A stretch of 64,000 nt of DNA from Paenibacillus sp. PK3_47 (GCF_023520895.1 NZ_CP026029.1:5394001-5458000), one strand, 5' to 3'; shown: positions 17,758 to 26,600, counted from the first letter of the stretch. Notes: generated by a model not told the origin, from the sequence alone. Numbers and translations: made by a program.

Positions 17758-18276
17758 GTGGCGGGGTCCTATGCTTTCTATTTTGTTATTTACTCGTTTC
17801 TGGGCTGGGTGCTGGAGGGAAGCTATAATCTATACAGCGCGGGCACCTTCCGGAAGGAAGGGTTCATGAAAGGGCCGTTCAAGCCGATGTACGGCTGTGC
17901 GCCGCTGCTTCTGCTGGCGGCCCGGGAGCTTGGATTGCCGGTTCCGGTTCTTCTGGTGCTGGCACTTGTCATCCCCTCAGCCGTTGAGTATATCAGCGGA
18001 TGGCTGCTGCTGACGTTATTCCACAGACAATGGTGGGACTATTCCGGTATGCCGTATCAATTGCAGGGACATATCTGCCTCAAATTCTCTTTATACTGGT
18101 GGGGGCTTGCGGCTGCCTGTATCTTCCTGCTGCATCCGGCTATACAATGGTTCTACTTGCGTATTGAAAAGCTATGGCTGCCGGTCCTGCCTTTGGTTGT
18201 ACTGCTGTTCCTCAGTGATCTCCTGTGGACTTTCCGGGTCCGGCGGCGGGCGTTAAAGCGGCTGGGGCTCGGTTAA
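17758..18276 (+). CDS. CmpB-like putative ABC transporter permease (PF06541 type)
   Basis: At least 172 residues with four or five membrane helices. The opening YAFYFVIYSFLGWVLEGSYNLYSAGTFRKEGFMKGPFKPMYG and PSAVEYISGWLLLTLFHRQWWDYS are the conserved core of the family named ABC_trans_CmpB. Its transport role is not established. GTG 17758 is the first usual start codon but has no ribosome site. The frame stays open upstream to an ATT at 17710, 8 bases after GGAGGAGG, and that 16-residue extension (FLPELQAGDPAAF) looks protein-like, so a rare ATT start is possible. Confidence 0.8.
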   Translation: MAGSYAFYFVIYSFLGWVLEGSYNLYSAGTFRKEGFMKGPFKPMYGCAPLLLLAARELGLPVPVLLVLALVIPSAVEYISGWLLLTLFHRQWWDYSGMPYQLQGHICLKFSLYWWGLAAACIFLLHPAIQWFYLRIEKLWLPVLPLVVLLFLSDLLWTFRVRRRALKRLGLG

Positions 18277-18300
18277 AAGCAGCGGTAATGGAACTGTCCC

Positions 18301-18343
18301 AAAAGAACATCTTGCGGCCGCACGGCTAAGGGATGTTCTTTTT
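18301..18343 (+). terminator. Terminator after the CmpB-like gene
   Basis: AAAGAACATC pairs with GATGTTCTTTTT around a GC-rich loop containing CGGCCG. Confidence 0.75.
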
Positions 18344-18421
18344 GATCTGCGCGGACAAGGAATAGATGCACGGAATGTCAAATATAGTGATAAGGGTTTC
18401 CTGACCAGAGGAGGATTATGA

Positions 18422-18895
18422 ATGCCAATGTCTGATTATTACCGCCGGCTGCGTGAGAAGCTGGGGCAGGGGCTGTTGATGATTCCGTCAGTGGCCGCTG
18501 TTATCAGAAATGACCAGGATGAGATTCTGTTCATCCGTAAAGGCGGAGAGCAGCTGTGGGGACTGCCTGCAGGCGCGGTTGAACCCGGAGAGACTCCGTC
18601 CAGGGCGCTGCGGCGGGAGGTGTTCGAGGAGACGGGACTGATGGTTACGCCGAAACGGATTATCGGTGTGTTTGGCGGAGCAAAGTACGCTTATGAATAC
18701 AGTAACGGTGACAAGGTTGAATATGCAGTGACGGTTTTTGATTGCATTATTGTAAAAGGGGTTCCCCACAGCATCGACGGTGAGGCAGAGGAGTTCAGAT
18801 TTTTCAGGGAAGAAGAGATTCCTGAAACCGCTATTCCATTTCCGAAGGAAATCTTCCTCAAGGATGGCGGTACTGAAAAAGCAATATTTGAGTAG
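18422..18895 (+). CDS. Nudix hydrolase
   Basis: A 157-residue protein with a complete Nudix box at residues 51-73 (G-x5-E-x7-REVxEETG): GAVEPGETPS then RALRREVFEETGL. The preceding LWGLPAG is also typical. Such enzymes cleave nucleoside diphosphates linked to another group; the substrate here is unknown. ATG 18422 lies 8 bases after AGAGGAGG. It leads a possible run of co-directional genes (DUF2809, amj). Confidence 0.93.
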   Translation: MPMSDYYRRLREKLGQGLLMIPSVAAVIRNDQDEILFIRKGGEQLWGLPAGAVEPGETPSRALRREVFEETGLMVTPKRIIGVFGGAKYAYEYSNGDKVEYAVTVFDCIIVKGVPHSIDGEAEEFRFFREEEIPETAIPFPKEIFLKDGGTEKAIFE

Positions 18896-18952
18896 AAACA
18901 TCAGGAGCAGGATCGACTGCATACTTCAAGCTTGCGGAGGACAACCATTAAA

Positions 18953-19330
18953 ATGAGAGCAAGACTGATCTGCGGCTGCGCGGTACTGCTGGTCATGGGG
19001 CTGGGATCAGCGTCCAGAGCATACAGTGATGTGCTGCCGCTGTTCATTGCACAGCATGCAGGGGACGCGCTTTGGGCAGGGATGATTTATTTCGCCTTTC
19101 GCTTCCTGCTGATCCGGCAGGCCGGGTGGTGGTGTCTTATCTTCAGCCTCGTCTTCAGCTTCGGCATAGAATTCAGCCAGCTCTATCAGGCGGAGTGGAT
19201 CAATGGTCTGCGTTCCACATTGCCGGGAGGGCTGATCCTGGGCAGGGGATTTCTATGGGCCGATCTCCTCAGGTACACTGCAGGAATTATGATCTGTTAT
19301 GTACTGGACCGCAGTCTGATGCGCAAATAA
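18953..19330 (+). CDS. DUF2809 membrane protein
   Basis: A 125-residue protein with three or four membrane helices. SRAYSDVLPLFIAQHAGDALWAGMIYFAFRFLL followed by FSFGIEFSQLYQAEWINGLRSTLPGGLILGRGFLWADLLRY matches the DUF2809 family, whose function is unknown. ATG 18953 follows GCGGAGG by 11 bases. It is 57 bp after the Nudix gene and 28 bp before amj. Confidence 0.85.
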   Translation: MRARLICGCAVLLVMGLGSASRAYSDVLPLFIAQHAGDALWAGMIYFAFRFLLIRQAGWWCLIFSLVFSFGIEFSQLYQAEWINGLRSTLPGGLILGRGFLWADLLRYTAGIMICYVLDRSLMRK

Positions 19331-19358
19331 CGTCTGATTTGGAGATGAACCCCGGAAC

Positions 19359-20168
19359 ATGACAATGACAAGTAATCTAATCATAGTCTGCCTGCTTACC
19401 ATGGTTATTAACACCGCAGAAACGTTATCCTACTCCGTGCGTTACGCCGGAGTACGGCTTAACAAGATCGCGATTGCCTTATCCTTAACCGGCATTATTG
19501 TTCTCGTATCCCGGACCGCCAACATGATCCAGGCACCGCTGACCGCCAAATTTGTGGACGTAGCCAATAAAGCTGCTGCCTCGGGCGGGAGCTTCCCGCT
19601 GCTTAATTATTTGCAGATCATTATGCTGGCCGCTTCGCTTGGAACCTTGATCGCGATCGGACTGTTCCCTACATTCGTCGGACTGTTCGGAAGAATTATT
19701 TCCAAGCTGGAAATTGAAGGGTCCTTGCCCAAAGTGCTCAGCAGTGTCACTGTAGGACAGCTTAAGAATACCCGGAAATATATCAGGAAGCCGAAAGTCG
19801 GATTGGTAAACTTCCGGTATCTGGGTATTCCTAAGCGGTTTATTATTATGAATATCTTCGTGACCGGGTTCTATACAGTAGGTGTCCTGTCCTCATTGTA
19901 CGCAGCGCATCTGCTGCCTCAGTTCAGCACGACAGCTTCCCAGGCTTCGGGTCTGATCAACGGGATGGCCACCATCATGCTGACTGTCTTTATCGACCCG
20001 CAGCTTGGAATTATCACGCACAAGGCCACAGAAAATGTGGAGTACCGTGACCAGCTGGGGAAAATCTATGTGCTCCTGATGGGTTCGCGGTTTCTGGGGA
20101 CGCTGCTGGGACAGCTCGTCCTGATTCCGGCTGCCTACCTTATCAGCTGGCTGGTACAGCTGATTTGA
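19359..20168 (+). CDS. amj: Alternate lipid II flippase Amj
   Basis: A 269-residue polytopic protein matching B. subtilis Amj (YdaH): N-terminal LTMVINTAETLSYSVRYAGVRLNKIAIALSL, VSRTANMIQAPLTAKFVD, and a late TVFIDPQLGIITHKATE. Amj moves undecaprenyl-linked peptidoglycan precursor across the membrane and can replace MurJ; in B. subtilis it is under the cell-envelope stress factor SigM. ATG 19359 has a distant GGAG. No envelope-stress promoter was clear to me upstream, and it may be read through from the DUF2809 gene. Confidence 0.88.
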   Translation: MTMTSNLIIVCLLTMVINTAETLSYSVRYAGVRLNKIAIALSLTGIIVLVSRTANMIQAPLTAKFVDVANKAAASGGSFPLLNYLQIIMLAASLGTLIAIGLFPTFVGLFGRIISKLEIEGSLPKVLSSVTVGQLKNTRKYIRKPKVGLVNFRYLGIPKRFIIMNIFVTGFYTVGVLSSLYAAHLLPQFSTTASQASGLINGMATIMLTVFIDPQLGIITHKATENVEYRDQLGKIYVLLMGSRFLGTLLGQLVLIPAAYLISWLVQLI

Positions 20169-20217
20169 GTGACTGGACTGTACCACCGATCAAGCCGCAG
20201 ACTATAACGGTGAGTCA

Positions 20218-21024
20218 TTATTTCGGCAGCTTGGCCTCGGCAGTCCTGAGAATGGAAGCTATTTGCTTCTCCCAGCGGTAAATCTGCTGTCCCATAGTGC
20301 GGATTTCGCCCATCTTGGCATAAGACTTCTTCATTGCCGCAGCCGCCGCAACAGCATCGCCGTTCTTGACAGCCGACTTGTAGCTCTTGTCAGCTTGGGA
20401 GCGCACGGACTTCGCCGCACTGACCTTCTTATTCTCTGCGGTAATCTGCTTCTTAAGCGCAGCTGCCGGAAGAAGGGCATCCTTGGCTGGTTTGACCTTG
20501 GCCGCTGCAGCGGCCCGTGCTTTGCTGAGCGCTGTGGTCTTCGCCTTTACCTCAGCCTTGGCAGCTTCAGCAGCAACCTTGAGCTTGTTGCGCTTGATGT
20601 CCAGCAGTGTTGCAGACTTCAGGTTCTTGGCTTTGCGGGCTTCCGAAGCCTGCTTTCCGAGCGATGAATACTGCGTCAGCAGCGGAGCATGCTTCTTCTG
20701 TACAGCCTCGGCTTCTGATTTCAGCTTGTTCAGCAGCTCCAGATCGGTGGACTGCAGCTGCTTGTTAATTGCGGCAAGATCAATATTGTTCTGTTTGCGG
20801 AGCGCCTGGGTTGCTGCGTTTTCAGACTTTAGCGTAACCTGAAGCTCCGTGTAGTTGCTGTACAGGGAATGGATTTCATCCAGGGCAGAATCCCAGGCTT
20901 CCGCCGCAGCCTGCGGCGCGTAGCCTGAAAAGAGCATCAATACAATCAGCAGCCCTGTCCAACAGCCCGTCCTGCCTGCCCTGCCCACCCTGTGTTCAGC
21001 GTATAACCTGTTCAGAAAATTCAC
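20218..21024 (-). CDS. Secreted Ala/Lys-rich coiled-coil protein
   Basis: A 268-residue protein. A signal peptide (GLLIVLMLFSGYAPQAAAEA) is followed by a mostly helical mature part rich in Ala, Lys and Leu with heptad-like spacing (LLNKLKSEAEAVQKKHAPLL, KVAAEAAKAEVKAKTTAL). It should be an extracellular or wall-associated rod. No catalytic motif is seen. GTG 21024 follows AAGGAGA. It lies behind a leader with its own promoter and an intrinsic terminator (21063-21172), suggesting control by attenuation. Confidence 0.8.
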   Translation of the reverse strand: MNFLNRLYAEHRVGRAGRTGCWTGLLIVLMLFSGYAPQAAAEAWDSALDEIHSLYSNYTELQVTLKSENAATQALRKQNNIDLAAINKQLQSTDLELLNKLKSEAEAVQKKHAPLLTQYSSLGKQASEARKAKNLKSATLLDIKRNKLKVAAEAAKAEVKAKTTALSKARAAAAAKVKPAKDALLPAAALKKQITAENKKVSAAKSVRSQADKSYKSAVKNGDAVAAAAAMKKSYAKMGEIRTMGQQIYRWEKQIASILRTAEAKLPK

Positions 21025-21062
21025 TATTAGATCATCTCCTTAATTACACTCGTTAATCAGAC

Positions 21063-21113
21063 GAAAAAAAGCACCCCCAAGAAAGGCAGATATGCCTGTC
21101 CTGCGAGGTGCTT
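21063..21113 (-). terminator. Intrinsic terminator inside the leader of the coiled-coil gene
   Basis: On the minus strand AGCACC pairs with GGTGCT around an inner AGGCA/TGCCT hairpin and is followed by seven T. It lies between the promoter at 21144-21172 and the GTG at 21024. It could be an attenuator, or the end of a short RNA of about 70 nt. Confidence 0.7.
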
Positions 21114-21143
21114 CGCCCGCTCAACGCGTATTATTTGTTCCTA

Positions 21144-21172
21144 ACTATAACTTGAAATTAATGGATGGTCAA
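21144..21172 (-). promoter_or_regulatory. SigA-type promoter for the coiled-coil gene leader
   Basis: Minus strand TTGACC (21172-21167), 17-bp spacer, TATAGT (21149-21144). Both boxes are one base from consensus. The start of transcription would be near 21137, giving a leader of about 110 nt. Confidence 0.65.
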
Positions 21173-21281
21173 GTGGGAACAGAACCTTCGTTCGCATTGA
21201 TCACGAATAGGGCAGCGTTTAGAGATTTATTACATTATACGGTATAATTGTTGTGGATTCCGTAACAAAAGGAGGCATAAA

Positions 21282-22148
21282 TTGAGTATAAACTCCAGTC
21301 ATACCAGCGGCAGGACCGCATTAGTTACCGGAACCTCCAGCGGCTTCGGATTGCTGACTGCTGTAACGCTGGCGGGTAAAGGTTATCAGGTCATCGCAAC
21401 CATGAGAGACCTTAGCCGGAAGAATGAACTGCTCAGCCAGGCTGAACAGGCAGGCGTACATAAGCAAATTCACCTCATGACAATGGATGTGACAGACTCC
21501 GTATCCGTCCAGTCGGCCGTTGCTTCCATTACAGAAGCCTATGGCAGAATTGATGTGCTGGTCAATAATGCAGGATTCGCCGTCGGCGGCTTTATTGAAG
21601 AGGTAAGCATGGAAGAGTGGCGCCGGCAGATGGAGACCAACTTCTTCGGCCTGGTGGCGGTAACGAAGGCTGTACTGCCCGTGATGCGGGAGCAAAGAGA
21701 GGGCCTGATTATTAATGTCAGCAGTGTAAGCGGCCTGTCCGGATTTCCCGGATACGGACCCTATGCCGCTTCAAAGTGGGCCGTGGAGGGCTTCAGTGAA
21801 AGCTTGCGCCAGGAGATGTCTCCCTTTGGGGTCAGAGTAGTTCTGGTTGAACCGGGATCCTTCCGTACCCCCATCTGGGAAAAAGGAATAGGAGGTATTC
21901 AGGTCAATGAAGCATCCCCGTATAAAGAAAAGCTTGAAGAGGTGCTGCGATATTCCCGCCGGACTGCAGAGACTGCGCCGGATCCCCGGCAGGTAGCTGA
22001 TCTGATCGGGCGTATCACCGCAATCTCTGCACCCAAGCTGCGGTATCCCGTCGGCAAAGGCTCCCGTATGCTGATGATCGGCAAGGCTCTGCTTCCCTGG
22101 AAGATGCTGGAGCGGATCATTGCCAGAGGGCTGAAAGGCGCCAATTAG
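21282..22148 (+). CDS. Short-chain dehydrogenase/reductase
   Basis: A 288-residue classical SDR. TGTSSGFG (residues 16-23) binds the nucleotide, NNAG is present, and the catalytic pair is Tyr161 and Lys165 in YAASK, with a Ser in the NVSSVSG strand. The C-terminal extension WKMLERIIARGLKG is common in the oxidoreductase subgroup acting on hydrophobic or retinol-like substrates. The start is TTG 21282, 7 bases after GGAGG. The substrate is unknown; it stands alone, divergent from the coiled-coil gene. Confidence 0.94.
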   Translation: MSINSSHTSGRTALVTGTSSGFGLLTAVTLAGKGYQVIATMRDLSRKNELLSQAEQAGVHKQIHLMTMDVTDSVSVQSAVASITEAYGRIDVLVNNAGFAVGGFIEEVSMEEWRRQMETNFFGLVAVTKAVLPVMREQREGLIINVSSVSGLSGFPGYGPYAASKWAVEGFSESLRQEMSPFGVRVVLVEPGSFRTPIWEKGIGGIQVNEASPYKEKLEEVLRYSRRTAETAPDPRQVADLIGRITAISAPKLRYPVGKGSRMLMIGKALLPWKMLERIIARGLKGAN

Positions 22149-22240
22149 GCCGCGCCCTGCAGACACTGGCGCATTGCCAAATTTCATGAGTTTGAATAAA
22201 ATGAAGGTCCGGTCTATTTTTCAAAAAGCGAGGTGTAATT

Positions 22241-22642
22241 ATGCCGGATAAAGTAGGACTGCATTTATGCTTCGATGAGCATGGACGTGAAATTGAAATT
22301 ATTGATGTGACTCCGCTGTCACGGGATCAGTACCGTATTGAGGAAACACCGATTTTTAACCCCGGTATTGCCCTGGGTGATATTATCAGAGTGAAGGAAA
22401 AGCAGGGCGTATCTTATTATGTGGAAACTGTGCAGAAATCCGGCTACCGGAGACATGCCTGGCTGCTCAGCAGAGAGGCGGCCTTTTCCCGGGATATCAA
22501 AGACTTTACACAGCTGGTAACAGAGCATGGAGGAAGATGGGAGCAGATTTTCGGAGGTCTTTTTGTAATTCATATGCCGCGTAATACTATTATTGATGTT
22601 GAACTGGAAATGTCCCGGATTATAGAACGATTTGATCACTAA
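22241..22642 (+). CDS. DUF4265-like protein
   Basis: A 133-residue protein. The block YRIEETPIFNPGIALGDIIRVKEKQG followed by YYVETVQKSGYRR fits the DUF4265 pattern (short beta-rich domain, unknown role). The C-terminal half includes TQLVTEHGGRWEQIFGGLFVIHMP. The ATG at 22241 follows GAGGTG. It is 21 bp before the signal peptidase gene and could be co-transcribed with it. Confidence 0.65.
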   Translation: MPDKVGLHLCFDEHGREIEIIDVTPLSRDQYRIEETPIFNPGIALGDIIRVKEKQGVSYYVETVQKSGYRRHAWLLSREAAFSRDIKDFTQLVTEHGGRWEQIFGGLFVIHMPRNTIIDVELEMSRIIERFDH

Positions 22643-22663
22643 TACATACAGGTGAGGTGGCAA

Positions 22664-23161
22664 ATGAAGAAATTTCTGAAGCAATGGGTACCCAGTATCC
22701 TGATCGGGGTGGTACTCTCTCTGTTTATCCGGACGTATGTTGCCGAAGCGATGCGGGTGCCGACAGAGTCCATGGTGCCTACCATCGAGGTGAATGACCG
22801 TCTTGTAGTCGAAAAAATGCTCTGGCTGACTTCGCTTAAGCACGGGGATATCGTGGTATTTACACCGCCGGTACAGGATGAGCTCCACAAAAGATACGTT
22901 AAACGGCTGATCGGTCTGCCTGGTGACACGCTGGAGATCAAAGACGGTTCCCTGATCCGCAATGGCGAGATTATCGGGGAACCGTACCTGAAAGAACCGA
23001 TGACCTATACCTTTGGTCCCGTCACTGTTCCGGAGGAGCATTATTTCTTTCTCGGGGACAACCGTAATGTCAGCTATGACGCCCATTTGTGGCCGACTCC
23101 ATTCGTAGCCAAGGACAAGCTGATAGGCAAGGTTATCGCTGACGTTAATGATTTGTTCTAG
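22664..23161 (+). CDS. Type I signal peptidase
   Basis: A 165-residue S26 protease of the small Gram-positive type. One N-terminal membrane anchor (SILIGVVLSLFIRTYVAEA) is followed by the Ser36 motif ESMVPT, the Lys80 motif YVKRLIGLPGD and the GDNRNVSYDAH box near the end. It removes signal peptides from secreted proteins on the outer face of the membrane. ATG 22664 follows GGTGAGGTGG; the open frame begins 12 bp earlier without a better start. Bacillales carry several such enzymes (SipS-W), so no symbol is given. Confidence 0.95.
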   Translation: MKKFLKQWVPSILIGVVLSLFIRTYVAEAMRVPTESMVPTIEVNDRLVVEKMLWLTSLKHGDIVVFTPPVQDELHKRYVKRLIGLPGDTLEIKDGSLIRNGEIIGEPYLKEPMTYTFGPVTVPEEHYFFLGDNRNVSYDAHLWPTPFVAKDKLIGKVIADVNDLF

Positions 23162-23164
23162 GCA

Positions 23165-23470
23165 TTACTTGAAGATTGGATAATCTACTACTACAACTTC
23201 TTCTATAATTCCTTCAAGCAGCCCTACAAAATGGCGGTGCGCCGGGTGCGGGCCATATGCCCGCAGGGCTTCCTGATCTGTAAAGGTCACGCGAAGCCCC
23301 AGCGTATAGCCGTGAATATTCTCCGTTTCTTCCGTGACGTTTACGCCAGCCGTAATATCCACAATCCCCGGAATTTGCTCTTTTAATGCAAGCAGTGTCC
23401 CTACCAGATGCTCTCCGTTTTGCGGATCGTATTGCCCGTTGAATTTAAACGCAACCAGATGCTCGAACAT
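23165..23470 (-). CDS. Dabb family stress-responsive A/B barrel protein
   Basis: A 101-residue single-domain protein: MFEHLVAFKF at the start, then LLALKEQIPGIVDITAGVNVTEE, and LRAYGPHPAHRHFVGLLEGIIEEVVVVDY. This is the dimeric alpha/beta-barrel (Dabb) fold. Most members have no known role. ATG 23470 follows AAAGGGAGG. Its stop lies 3 bp from the convergent signal peptidase stop. Confidence 0.92.
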   Translation of the reverse strand: MFEHLVAFKFNGQYDPQNGEHLVGTLLALKEQIPGIVDITAGVNVTEETENIHGYTLGLRVTFTDQEALRAYGPHPAHRHFVGLLEGIIEEVVVVDYPIFK

Positions 23471-23723
23471 GGACTTCCTCCCTTTAGATAAATTTCCTCC
23501 TAAAATATCATATAGATCTTATTCCCTAATGTACATTGTTTGCGTATCGGATGGTTCTCCCGGCCTCTGAAGGGCGGCTTGAGCGGCTAAAGTCAGGGAT
23601 TCTTTTGAACTAGGTGGATAAGGCGATTGTGACTTTCACCATATTGTAACACTGTACGCTTTTGAATATGATCAAGATAGTTAAAAGGAAATATTTCCTG
23701 TGCATGAAAAAGGGGTGCTGAGT

Positions 23724-24758
23724 TTGAAAGTCCATGTCACTGATTTACAGCACGGCGATTGTCTTACGACAGACACTTTCAATAGTGTGGGCCTGCATAT
23801 CCTCCCAAAGGGAACGGTAATCCGCCGTGAGGAAATCTCGCTTCTTATACGGCAAAGAATAGATTATGTGGATATTGACATCCAGAATATTTTCCATCCG
23901 GCTGACGGAAAAGTTCCGGGGCACGGATTGGATGAGGAGTTTGATCAGGCGATCCTGAGTTACGAGTCTATATTTCTGGAAACGCTGAAGCGCGGAAGCT
24001 TTACTCCGTCCATGGTGGATGATACGCTGCGGCCGCTGCTGGAGACACTGGACCGGGAAAAGGATGTCGTAGCGCTTCTGCTCCTGCTGGACCGTGATGA
24101 CATTGATACCTACCATCATTCACTCCAAGTCGGGCTGCTGTCCTATTACATAGCTTCATGGCTGGGTTATTCCAGGGAAGAACGCTATAGAATCAGCCGC
24201 GCAGGCTACCTGCATGATATCGGCAAAAGCCAGGTGTCCCTGTCCATCTTAAATTATGCCGGGTATCTGACTGCTGCGGAAGAGGAGGAGCTGAGACGCC
24301 ATACCTCCTACGGTTATGATATTATCCGCGGGTCCATGAAGGATGAAGGCACGGCACTGGCCGCACTGCAGCATCATGAATACGAAGACGGGAGCGGATA
24401 TCCGAACAGAATCAGCTATAAGGACATCCATCCGTATACCGAAATTGTATCTGTAGCGAACCTGTACCTGAATCTTACCACCTCAAGACTGAACCGGCCC
24501 AAGCAAGGACTGGTCAGCGTGCTGCGCCAGGTGCATGAAATGGGTTTTGGCAAGCTGAACGGAAATGTGGTGCAGGCGCTGACGACACATATGCTGCCAG
24601 GCTTTTTAGGCAAAAATGTGCAGCTCAGCAACGGGGAAAAAGGTATGATTGTGATGAACAATCCGCTTGATCTGTTCAACCCGCTGGTTAAGGTTAATGA
24701 TACCTTCCGAGATTTGTCACGGGAGCGCAGCCTGACAGTTGATGAGGTTTTTGCCTGA
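23724..24758 (+). CDS. HD-GYP domain protein, probable c-di-GMP phosphodiesterase
   Basis: A 344-residue cytosolic protein. The first 100 residues (VTDLQHGDCLTTDTFNSVGLHILPKGTVI) form the N-terminal domain common to Bacillales HD-GYP proteins. The HD-GYP part has the paired His-Asp in LHDIGK (about 164-165), HHE and DGSGYP (to about 227). It should hydrolyse c-di-GMP. The start is TTG 23724 behind AAAGGGGTG; GTG 23700 is in frame but lacks a site. It opens a co-directional run with a (p)ppGpp synthetase and a HAD phosphatase, each with its own ribosome site. Confidence 0.9.
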   Translation: MKVHVTDLQHGDCLTTDTFNSVGLHILPKGTVIRREEISLLIRQRIDYVDIDIQNIFHPADGKVPGHGLDEEFDQAILSYESIFLETLKRGSFTPSMVDDTLRPLLETLDREKDVVALLLLLDRDDIDTYHHSLQVGLLSYYIASWLGYSREERYRISRAGYLHDIGKSQVSLSILNYAGYLTAAEEEELRRHTSYGYDIIRGSMKDEGTALAALQHHEYEDGSGYPNRISYKDIHPYTEIVSVANLYLNLTTSRLNRPKQGLVSVLRQVHEMGFGKLNGNVVQALTTHMLPGFLGKNVQLSNGEKGMIVMNNPLDLFNPLVKVNDTFRDLSRERSLTVDEVFA

Positions 24759-24944
24759 CTTGTAGTGCCCTATTGCGAAAACAGGTTATCCTTCGGGTTC
24801 CGGAAAGGACAGGAGGGTAGCCTTTTTGGGCTGTGTGCCATATTTGAATTCCGCCCATAGATTGGCTATGATTAATGAAAGATTGCTATACTCCTTCAAC
24901 CGGGAAAGCCTCCGGGTGAAGAGAGCAGAAGAGGAGAATTGATT

Positions 24945-25682
24945 ATGAGTACCGGCAGCAAGATCGAAAATTTCAAACAGCTTAAGTATGATCTGACCCG
25001 TTTTATGATGATTTACAAGTTCGCTCTGGAGGAAATGGAGACCAAAATTGAAATCCTCAAGCAGGAATTTCAGATGCTCCATGACTACAGCCCTATTGAG
25101 CATACCAAATCACGCCTTAAATCTCCTGAAAGCATCATGAACAAGGTGATACGCAAAAACTGCGGGATCTCCTTTGATAATATAAAATCAAGCATCAAAG
25201 ATATAGCGGGATTACGTATTACCTGTTCGTTTATCTCGGACATTTACCAGGTCAGCGAAATGCTGCAGAAGCAGGATGACCTGAAGGTACTGGGCGTGAA
25301 GGATTATATCAAGAACCCGAAGCCTAACGGCTACCAGAGCCTGCATCTGCTGGTGGAGGTTCCTGTATTTTTGTCAGATTGCCAGGAGCATGTCTGCGTT
25401 GAGGTGCAGATCCGCACGATTGCGATGGACTTCTGGGCCAGTCTTGAACATAAAATTTTCTACAAGTACAGCCAGTCGGTTCCCGAGCATTTGACCAGGG
25501 AGCTGAAGCATGCGGCGGATAAAGCTTATGAGCTGGACCTGCAGATGGAGCGGCTGCACCGGGAAATTAATGAAATTAAGGATGCCCAGGCTGATGATAC
25601 CGATGAAGAGCTCAAGCAGATCATCCTCAATAACCAGCAGTTTAATCTCCCGGCTAATTTCATCAAGCTGTTAGGCGAATAA
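24945..25682 (+). CDS. Small alarmone synthetase, YwaC/RelP type
   Basis: A 245-residue RelA/SpoT synthetase domain with no hydrolase, TGS or ACT domain. Matching blocks include SPIEHTKSRLKSPESIMNKVIRK, DIAGLRITCSFISDIY, NPKPNGYQSLHLLVEVPV and EVQIRTIAMDFWASLEHKI, closest to B. subtilis YwaC (SasA/RelP) rather than YjbM. It makes (p)ppGpp from ATP and GTP/GDP. In Bacillus, YwaC responds to cell-wall and alkaline stress. ATG 24945 follows AGAGGAGAA. Nearby there is no hydrolase; a separate Rel protein elsewhere would be needed. Confidence 0.93.
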   Translation: MSTGSKIENFKQLKYDLTRFMMIYKFALEEMETKIEILKQEFQMLHDYSPIEHTKSRLKSPESIMNKVIRKNCGISFDNIKSSIKDIAGLRITCSFISDIYQVSEMLQKQDDLKVLGVKDYIKNPKPNGYQSLHLLVEVPVFLSDCQEHVCVEVQIRTIAMDFWASLEHKIFYKYSQSVPEHLTRELKHAADKAYELDLQMERLHREINEIKDAQADDTDEELKQIILNNQQFNLPANFIKLLGE

Positions 25683-25757
25683 ATCATTGCAGAGGCTGGC
25701 GGCAGCGTATAGCATGTACTTAATACTACTCGGTTTGAGATGGGAGGGTACATGTCT

Positions 25758-26600
25758 ATGGCTGCATTTGTCACAGACCTGGACGGGACGCTGCTGACGT
25801 CGGAACAAAGGCTAACGGACTATACAGTTCGTGTTCTTACGGAAGCAATGGAACAGGGGGTGATTGTCAGCTTCGCGACTGCAAGAGGTTATGTAAGCGC
25901 CGCCAGTGTTGTGTCGGAGATTGCCTGGAGGTTCCCGGTTATTCTTTATAACGGAGCTCTTATTTACGATACAATGAACCGGCAGGTTGTTGACGGGTAC
26001 TGGCTGGATGCAGTTATTTCCGGGGAAATCATCGAGACCGGCCGAAGGAGCGGGATTACGCCTTTCCATTTCACAATGAACGATAGGGATGAAGAAAGGG
26101 TATTTCATGAGCCGCCGGCAAGGGCAGGTGATGTTTGCTTTTATAACAGCCGTTTGGGTGACAAAAGATTCCGGGAAACTGATAAGCTTGAGGTAATGGA
26201 CGGGCACCGGACGCTGGTCATTACTTATATTGGACTGCTGGAGGAGCTTCAGCCGGTGTACAATGCAGTACACGAGAGATTTGGAGCAGAGATTCAGATT
26301 CATTTCATCAGGGACTTGTACATAGAGGATCATTATTTTCTGGAGTTCAGCCATCCCAAAGGCAACAAAAGCGACGGTTTGAAACTGTGGGCACGGCACC
26401 TGGGTCTGGAGACTAAAGACATCCTTGTATTTGGCGACCATTTGAATGACCTGGGGTTATTCGCTGCTGCCGGAACCCGTGTTGCAGTGCAGAATGCCCA
26501 CGAAGAGCTTAAAATGCTGGCGGATACAGTCACTGCTTCCAACAATGAGAATGGTGTGGCTGTGTTTCTGGAGAAAACTCTAAAAAGGGAGAGATGTTAA
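25758..26600 (+). CDS. HAD superfamily phosphatase, Cof type
   Basis: About 280 residues. Motif I is VTDLDGTLL at the start, motif II follows in SFATARGY, and motifs III/IV are in KGNKSDGLK and VFGDHLNDLGLFAAAG. The large C2-type cap between them is typical of Cof-like sugar-phosphate phosphatases. Substrate unknown. ATG 25758 is 9 bases after GGGAGGG; ATG 25752 and 25740 are also in frame. The stop is directly followed by the GH9 start, so the two are probably one operon, hinting at a sugar phosphate substrate. Confidence 0.9.
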   Translation: MAAFVTDLDGTLLTSEQRLTDYTVRVLTEAMEQGVIVSFATARGYVSAASVVSEIAWRFPVILYNGALIYDTMNRQVVDGYWLDAVISGEIIETGRRSGITPFHFTMNDRDEERVFHEPPARAGDVCFYNSRLGDKRFRETDKLEVMDGHRTLVITYIGLLEELQPVYNAVHERFGAEIQIHFIRDLYIEDHYFLEFSHPKGNKSDGLKLWARHLGLETKDILVFGDHLNDLGLFAAAGTRVAVQNAHEELKMLADTVTASNNENGVAVFLEKTLKRERC

